A stretch of DNA of 63,124 bases. It comes from Anaerolineales bacterium UBA5195 (GTDB taxonomy: Bacteria > Chloroflexota > Anaerolineae > Anaerolineales > Villigracilaceae). Every line of letters starts with the position of its first letter. Positions within the stretch are counted from its first letter, which is position 1. The translations under genes were made by a program, and so were the position numbers. Shown here one piece after another: positions 58,907 to 63,124 of the stretch. The notes under the pieces were generated by a model. It searched no databases, was not told the DNA's origin, and was given only the letters and a program-made list of their open reading frames with translations. The DNA lies in contig DHVZ01000075.1 of NCBI GenBank assembly GCA_002412925.1, positions 1 through 63,124 of the forward strand, given 5' to 3'.

Positions 58907-60132
58907 AAAATTTCCAACTTTCCCTCGCTCTGCGCTATGCTCTGGGCGTGATGCTCGTTCTCGCCGTTTCGCTGGGCGCTTTCTATCTATTGATGGCTCC
59001 GCCCATGGCCGAGCTGGGGCTGATGACCCAGTTCCTGCTGATCACGGCCTCCGTTTCCAGCCTGGCTGGTTTTCTGGCCTACCGCCTGGGCTGGATGAAT
59101 TATTCGCCCACCCTACGCTGGAACCTGCTCGCCGGTTACGCCATCGCCAGCATCCTGACCTTTTTCAACGTCTGGCTGACGGCGCGGCTGATGTTTGCCA
59201 GCCAGCACGATCTGCTCCTGGCCGTCGTTTTACTGGTTTTTGCGGCCGGGATGGCGATGGTTTTGGGATATTTCTACTCGAGCGCGCTGGCCGAACGAAT
59301 CAGCAAGGTCGAATCTGCGGCCCGCCGCCTCGCAAGCGGCGACCTGTCCACCCGCCTCCCGGTTCTCGGAACGGATGAAGTGGCCTCGCTGGCAGCGACT
59401 TTCAACCAGATGGCCGGTCAGCTTCAGGCAGCGGCGGAAAAGCAAAAGGAAGTCGAACGCCTGCGCTCGGATTTAATCGCCTGGGTCGGTCACGACTTGC
59501 AGACGCCGCTGGCCTCGATGCGCGCGATTCTGGAAGCCCTGGCGGATGGGATGGTCGATGACCCGGAGGCGGTCCAGCGTTACCTGAAAACCGCTCAGCG
59601 TGATATCCGCTCGCTCTCATTGCTGATCGATGACCTGTTCCAGATGGCGCAGATCGACGCGGGCGGCTTGCAGCTTGACCTGGCCCCCAACTCGCTCAGC
59701 GACCTGATTTCAGATACGCTCGAGAGTTTTTCCGAACTTGCGGCCCGCCAGGGCATCCGTCTCGAGGGGGCGGTCGAACCCGAAGTCGATCCGGTTTGCA
59801 TGGATGCAGCCCGGATTGGGCGGGTGCTGAACAACCTGGTTGGGAATGCCCTGCGGCACACCAACGCCCAGGGCAGAGTCAACGTTACGGCGCGGCGAGC
59901 AGGGCAGCGGGTGGAGGTGGTCGTCTCCGACAGCGGCGAAGGGATTCAGCCGCAGGATCTGCCACACCTATTCGAACAGTTCTATCGCGGCGAAAAATCC
60001 CGCAGCCGAGCCACGGGCGGCGCCGGGTTGGGCCTGGCGATCTCCCGTGGAATTCTTCAGGCGCATGGCGGCGAAATCCGCGTTGAAAGTGAGTTGGGCG
60101 AGGGCACGCGGTTTATTTTTAGCCTCCCTTAA
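58903..60132 (+). CDS. sensor histidine kinase
   Basis: This 409-residue protein has an N-terminal sensor of about four hydrophobic helices with short loops (residues 15-125), a HAMP domain (SAARRLASGDLSTRLP), a coiled linker, HisKA (DLIAWVGHDLQTPLASMRA, phosphorylated His), and a full HATPase with LNNLVGNALRHT, SDSGEGIQ and GGAGLGLAISRGILQAHGG. Short loops suggest that the signal is sensed in the membrane, for example quinone redox state or an oxidant, as inference. It is coupled to the response regulator by an overlap. The downstream thioredoxin gene begins 59 nt later. Confidence 0.93.
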   Translation: MKNFQLSLALRYALGVMLVLAVSLGAFYLLMAPPMAELGLMTQFLLITASVSSLAGFLAYRLGWMNYSPTLRWNLLAGYAIASILTFFNVWLTARLMFASQHDLLLAVVLLVFAAGMAMVLGYFYSSALAERISKVESAARRLASGDLSTRLPVLGTDEVASLAATFNQMAGQLQAAAEKQKEVERLRSDLIAWVGHDLQTPLASMRAILEALADGMVDDPEAVQRYLKTAQRDIRSLSLLIDDLFQMAQIDAGGLQLDLAPNSLSDLISDTLESFSELAARQGIRLEGAVEPEVDPVCMDAARIGRVLNNLVGNALRHTNAQGRVNVTARRAGQRVEVVVSDSGEGIQPQDLPHLFEQFYRGEKSRSRATGGAGLGLAISRGILQAHGGEIRVESELGEGTRFIFSLP

Positions 60133-60160
60133 TCCCGGCGTAAGACTTTCGTAACAACTT
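60128..60160 (-). promoter_or_regulatory. second probable response regulator site, inverted orientation
   Basis: On the minus strand it reads TTACGAAAGTC then TTACG, 11 bp apart, with a weaker third match. This is the same core as at 58129-58172. It overlaps the kinase stop codon and lies about 30-60 nt before the UGA-containing thioredoxin gene. Confidence 0.6.
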
Positions 60161-60191
60161 TTTCTTAGAATGAAACTCGAGGTGAGCAACC

Positions 60192-60773
60192 ATGAAACGA
60201 GTTTCATTCTTTCTTTTTCTAACCTTCATCCTGACAGCTTGCAGCAGCGCTTTGCCGCCAACTTCTCAGCCGACGACTGCGCCAGAGCCGGAAACCCCCG
60301 CCAAAAAGTCCGACCTGCCTGAGCTGGGCGCGGCCCCTGAACTGACCAATACCACCTGGCTGAATGTGGCTGCGCCCCTGCGTCTGGCAAACCTGCGCGG
60401 CCAGGTAGTGTTGATCGACATGTGGACCTTTGGCTGAATTAATTGCCGCAACGTGATCCCCTCGTTGAGGGGCTGGCATGAAAAGTACGCAGCGCAAGGC
60501 CTGGTCATCATCGGCAATCATTATCCTGAATTTTCGCGCGAAGCCGATTTGGAGAATCTCAAAGAAGCGGTTGTCAGCCTGGAGATTCCCTACGCAGTAG
60601 CGCAGGATAACGACGGCGCCACCTGGCAGGCTTATAAAAACCACTATTGGCCGACGATATACCTGATCGATAAACGCGGCCAGATCCGCTATATCCAGAT
60701 CGGCGAAGGCTCGTATGCTGAAACTGAAGCCGCCATCCAGGCTTTATTGGCGGAACCCGCCGCGCAAAATTAA
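60192..60773 (+). CDS. thioredoxin-like lipoprotein, probable selenoprotein (UGA = Sec82)
   Basis: Read through one TGA (60435-60437), this is a 193-residue lipoprotein. Its signal is FLTFILTACSS (Cys17), then a Pro-rich linker, then a thioredoxin-like domain: RGQVVLIDMWTFG-U-INC, RGWHEKYAAQGLVIIGNHYP, YAVAQDNDGATWQAYKN and YWPTIYLIDKRGQIRYIQIG. In relatives the redox motif is W-T-Y/F-x-C-I-N-C; here the first Cys codon is TGA, so the site is U-x-x-C. The frame is kept on both sides and no other defect is seen, which argues against a dead gene. A SECIS-like hairpin follows. It lies between the two-component genes and msrP. A plain nonsense mutation is the alternative. Confidence 0.75.
60444..60478 (+). 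promoter_or_regulatory. candidate bacterial SECIS element
   Basis: A six-pair GC-rich upper stem CCCCTC / GAGGGG (60458-60463 with 60467-60472) is capped by a three-base loop GTT that starts with G. A lower TGCC / GGCA stem closes an internal loop. The apical loop lies 26 nt after the TGA. These features fit bacterial SECIS rules: hairpin just after UGA, and a G early in a small loop. Confidence 0.65.
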
Positions 60774-60823
60774 TAGAATATTTAGACTAATCTGGTATTC
60801 TTTGTTTATTCAGGAGCAAATTC

Positions 60824-61783
60824 ATGAGCGACAATTTCAAATCTGTCCCGGTCAAATCCTCCGAGATCACCCCAAAAAGTGTCTATCTCTCGCGCCGCGA
60901 CTTTATCAAAGCGGCGGGTGTGATCGCCGGATCGGTGGCGCTGGCGGCCTGCGCGCCGCAATTGACCAGCACACCCCAGCCAACCACCGCGGCGCAATTA
61001 GTTCTCAACGGCAAGATCGATGAATTGGGCGACCCGGTTAATTCTTTTAAAGACATCACCAACTACAACAACTATTACGAATTCACCACCAGCAAAGAAG
61101 GCGTCGCCAGGGTCGCGGCGAAGTTCACGACCTCGCCCTGGGAGGTGGAGGTCTACGGGCTGGTCAAGAATCCGCGCAAATACGCCCTGGAAGACCTGGT
61201 CAGCAAGTTCCAGCCGGAAGAACGCATCTACCGCTTGCGCTGCGTGGAAGCCTGGAGCATGGTCATCCCCTGGCTGGGATTCCCGCTCGCGAAACTGCTC
61301 AAGGAAGTCGAACCGACCTCCAACGCGAAATACGTCCGCTTCGAAACGGTTTTTCGTCCCGAGGAAATGCCCGGCCAACACGACCGGCTCTATCCCTGGC
61401 CCTATCAGGAGGGCCTGCGCCTGGACGAAGCCATGCACGACCTGACCCTCCTGGCCACCGGCTTGTATGGCGGCGAACTTCCTGCGCAAAGCGGTGGCGG
61501 GATGCGCCTGGTCGTGCCGTGGAAATATGGTTTCAAATCGATCAAGGCGATCGTCAAAATCGAACTGGTCGCGGAGCAGCCCTCCACCTTGTGGAGTGCC
61601 ATCGGGCCAGACGAATATGGTTTCTACGCCAACGTCAACCCGCAGGTTGACCATCCGCGCTGGTCGCAGGCCACTGAAAGACGGATTGGCGAACTCCAAC
61701 GTCGTGAAACCCTTATGTTCAACGGTTACGCCGAACAGGTTGCCTCGCTGTATGATGGCATGGATTTAGCGAAAAATTATTAA
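60824..61783 (+). CDS. msrP: methionine sulfoxide reductase catalytic subunit MsrP
   Basis: This 319-residue molybdopterin enzyme (formerly YedY) reduces oxidised methionines of extracytoplasmic proteins. It has a twin-arginine signal (SRRDFIKAAGVIAG) with LAAC afterwards, then the MsrP core: EFTTSKEGVARVAAKFTTSPWEVEVYGLV, LEDLVSKFQPEERIYRLRC with the molybdenum-binding Cys followed by VEAWSMVIPWLGFPLA, and the C-terminal KYGFKSIKAIVKIELV. Tat export of the folded, cofactor-loaded enzyme is expected. msrQ follows, separated by a dispersed repeat. CAGGAGCAAATTC precedes the ATG. Confidence 0.95.
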   Translation: MSDNFKSVPVKSSEITPKSVYLSRRDFIKAAGVIAGSVALAACAPQLTSTPQPTTAAQLVLNGKIDELGDPVNSFKDITNYNNYYEFTTSKEGVARVAAKFTTSPWEVEVYGLVKNPRKYALEDLVSKFQPEERIYRLRCVEAWSMVIPWLGFPLAKLLKEVEPTSNAKYVRFETVFRPEEMPGQHDRLYPWPYQEGLRLDEAMHDLTLLATGLYGGELPAQSGGGMRLVVPWKYGFKSIKAIVKIELVAEQPSTLWSAIGPDEYGFYANVNPQVDHPRWSQATERRIGELQRRETLMFNGYAEQVASLYDGMDLAKNY

Positions 61784-61784
61784 A

Positions 61785-61910
61785 CCGCTGGTTGAGTAGG
61801 GCGGTGCTTTCCCGACCGTACACTTGCACCTAACGCAAGTATAGGTGTCGAAACCAGCGATTCAGGTCTCGATACGCCGGAAAATCACCGTCTACTCGAC
61901 CTTCGATTCA
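61785..61910. repeat. dispersed intergenic repeat, copy C
   Basis: It starts CCGCTGGTTGAG and ends CTACTCGACC, with CACTTGCACCTAACGCAAG, AGGTGTCGAAACCAGCGATT and GGTCTCGATACG in between. It is the same family as copies A and B and separates msrP from msrQ. Confidence 0.8.
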
Positions 61911-61932
61911 TCTTGAAAGAAATTCACAAACG

Positions 61933-62613
61933 ATGAAAAAATCCCGTTTGACCCCGCTCCAAACTCTCGTCCATCTCGCTGGCTGGGCGCCGCTGGCGCT
62001 GATGGTCTACAATTTTTTTACCGATAACCTGACCGCCAACCCGATCCAGGCACTTGAACAGCAGACCGGTATCCATGCGCTGACCTTTTTGCTCTTTTCG
62101 CTGGCCTGTACCCCGCTGGCCGCCATCCTGGGCTGGCAGGAACTGACCCAGCGCCGCAAGGCGCTTGGCAACTACGGCTTCATGTATGCCGCCCTGCATG
62201 TGACCCTCTTTGTTGGCCTGGATTACGGCTTCAACCTGAATGCCATCCTGCGCGACGTGGGCAGCAAGTGGTACATCCTGGTTGGCGCGCTGGCCTTCCT
62301 GCTGCTGCTCCCACTGGCGTTGACCTCCTTCAAGTACTGGATGAAGCGCCTGGGCAAAAATTGGAAGCGCCTGCACAAGCTGGTTTACATCATTGCGCCC
62401 ATTGTGGCCTTGCATTTTTTACTCTCGGTCAAGGGCGATTTGTTCCGTTTACAAGGCAACCTCCTCCAGCCCTTGCTGTATGGTTCGATTGCGTTGGTTT
62501 TGCTTGTGCTGCGCCTCACCCCCGTTAAAACAGCCTTGACCAGGCTCCGCACCCGTCTCAGTCTTTGGTTTCGAGAGAGGAAATCCCCGCTGAAAGCGAC
62601 GGGCGGCCAATAA
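61933..62613 (+). CDS. msrQ: MsrQ-type ferric reductase-like heme membrane protein
   Basis: This 226-residue protein is the membrane partner of MsrP. It has six hydrophobic helices and heme-ligand histidines: TGIHALTFLLFSLACTP, YAALHVTLFVGLDYG, LHKLVYIIAPIVALHFLLSVK. It belongs to the YedZ family and takes electrons from the quinone pool or a flavin reductase to reduce the MsrP molybdenum centre. The order msrP-msrQ is the standard one. A Lys/Arg-rich tail is cytoplasmic by the positive-inside rule. A terminator overlaps its stop codon. Confidence 0.92.
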   Translation: MKKSRLTPLQTLVHLAGWAPLALMVYNFFTDNLTANPIQALEQQTGIHALTFLLFSLACTPLAAILGWQELTQRRKALGNYGFMYAALHVTLFVGLDYGFNLNAILRDVGSKWYILVGALAFLLLLPLALTSFKYWMKRLGKNWKRLHKLVYIIAPIVALHFLLSVKGDLFRLQGNLLQPLLYGSIALVLLVLRLTPVKTALTRLRTRLSLWFRERKSPLKATGGQ

Positions 62614-62628
62614 TTGGCCGCCCGTTTT
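62601..62628 (+). terminator. intrinsic terminator of msrQ
   Basis: A perfect 10-pair stem GGGCGGCCAA / TTGGCCGCCC is followed by GTTTTGC. The left arm contains the last codons of msrQ. Confidence 0.85.
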
Positions 62629-62664
62629 GCTGCGTAGGGAAGTGCGACGCGCCCTCTCCGATGT

Positions 62665-62892
62665 TTAGAAAATACCCCTGATTGTCAGCAGCAGGCCGAC
62701 AATCGCCAGCGGAATGCCGACAATTGCCCCAACAATCGTCAGGCTGACGAGTATGCCGACCAGGATGAAGACCAGTCCAATCAGGATGGCAACGAAACGG
62801 CCAACCATCTCAACGATGGTGGCAACCAGTTTCCAGATGGCCCAGAACGGCCAGAGATACCAGGGAATTTGTTGTTTGTGAGTAGTAGTCAT
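62665..62892 (-). CDS. small membrane protein, function unknown
   Basis: This 75-residue protein has an aromatic-rich N-terminus (PWYLWPFWAIWKLVATIVEM) and two hydrophobic segments (VAILIGLVFILVGILVSL and IVGAIVGIPLAIVGLLLTI) with Gly-rich packing patterns. It resembles short DUF-type membrane proteins that may insert into the bilayer as a helical hairpin. GGAGGCTCAAA lies before the ATG. No neighbour suggests a role. Confidence 0.75.
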   Translation of the reverse strand: MTTTHKQQIPWYLWPFWAIWKLVATIVEMVGRFVAILIGLVFILVGILVSLTIVGAIVGIPLAIVGLLLTIRGIF

Positions 62893-62910
62893 TTGAGCCT
62901 CCGAAGAGAT

Positions 62911-63114
62911 CTACGTTCCGGCTTCGAAAAAGGTGCGCGTTTTACGAAAAAACCGCATGCGCAGGCCCTGAAGCAGCCAGATTAGCTTTTGGGGTGTTTC
63001 TGGGTTCAGATCCGCCTGGTGAACTTCTTCAAAGCTTTCATAAACGACTGAGAGTACTTGACCTCTTGTTATATAATGGATAATACCTTTATCGATATTC
63101 AATACCTTCGCCAA
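62911..63114 (-). CDS. hypothetical protein, possibly partial at window edge
   Basis: An open minus-strand frame encodes about 67 residues starting at a TTG, but no stop codon is present between that TTG and the window end, so the gene may begin outside. The translated part (HYITRGQVLSVVYESFEEVHQ) looks protein-like, with a basic C-terminus (LRMRFFRKTRTFF). A TATAAT within it (on both strands) may be chance. I do not recognise it. Confidence 0.4.
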   Translation of the reverse strand: MAKVLNIDKGIIHYITRGQVLSVVYESFEEVHQADLNPETPQKLIWLLQGLRMRFFRKTRTFFEAGT

Positions 63115-63124
63115 AATTAGGTGA

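Noticed and set aside
60453..60773. A separate 106-residue gene starting at GTG downstream of the TGA
   Set aside because: It is in the same frame as the upstream lipoprotein and completes its thioredoxin-like domain; as a separate gene it would lack signal peptide and active site.

Overview
The window looks like a piece of chromosome from a Chloroflexota bacterium, most likely class Anaerolineae. This is an inference from the gene repertoire, the many lipoproteins, the GT-C type membrane glycosyltransferases, the dnaG-rpoD pair and the style of the dispersed repeats; no rRNA or ribosomal protein is present to prove it. Coding density is high and GC content is moderate to high, with a clear AT-rich stretch around a GmrSD-like restriction gene (about 11,460-13,620) and in the envelope genes at 1,031-4,264.

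Layout. 1-8,400: a nitroreductase, a minus-strand three-gene envelope operon (small membrane protein, methyltransferase, sulfatase-like membrane protein), then small housekeeping and hypothetical genes (DUF5680, zinc ribbons, HAD phosphatase, DUF1697, MOSC). 8,568-13,620: mutS2, then a solitary GmrSD-like gene. 13,639-38,891: a long, mainly plus-strand cell-surface glycan block. It contains Sat-CysC (which makes PAPS), three related sulfotransferases, a NeuA-KdsC fusion, a short NeuB, a second CMP-sugar synthetase, SDR, Gfo/Idh and 2-hydroxyacid dehydrogenases, a capsule-type (KpsS/LipB-like) protein, GT2 transferases, GT-C membrane glycosyltransferases and a DUF115 protein. Together they could make and sulfate a polymer or glycoprotein glycan containing a nonulosonic-type acid. 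38,976-56,650: housekeeping genes (coaBC, rsmG, tRNA-Val, site-2 protease, MazG, Hsp20, M23 peptidase, ferritin, EamA transporter, YcaQ-type glycosylase, dnaG, rpoD) mixed with lipoproteins. 56,690-62,613: an extracytoplasmic thiol and methionine redox island. It has CcdA, a methionine-rich TlpA lipoprotein, an OmpR-type two-component system, a thioredoxin-like lipoprotein with an in-frame UGA, MsrP and MsrQ.

The strongest finding is at 60,192-60,773. A thioredoxin-like lipoprotein gene is interrupted only by one in-frame TGA, exactly where the first cysteine of the W-T-F-G-C-I-N-C type motif should be. A SECIS-like hairpin follows, with its loop 26 nt after the TGA. I read it as a selenoprotein (U-I-N-C) belonging to a methionine sulfoxide repair island. 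The island's probable operators are 11-bp-periodic TTACGAAAGTC-type repeats in front of the response regulator gene, with a matching site in front of the selenoprotein gene.

A second unusual property is the set of degenerate tandem tracts with a period of 7 bp (sometimes 8, 9 or 15). They occur between genes and also in frame inside genes, including mutS2 and dnaG, and twice they run directly into a start codon. There are also three copies of one dispersed intergenic repeat, one copy of a second long inverted repeat, and four genes with TATAAT only 7-8 nt before a start codon, which suggests leaderless transcripts. No CRISPR array, prophage or intact insertion sequence was seen.
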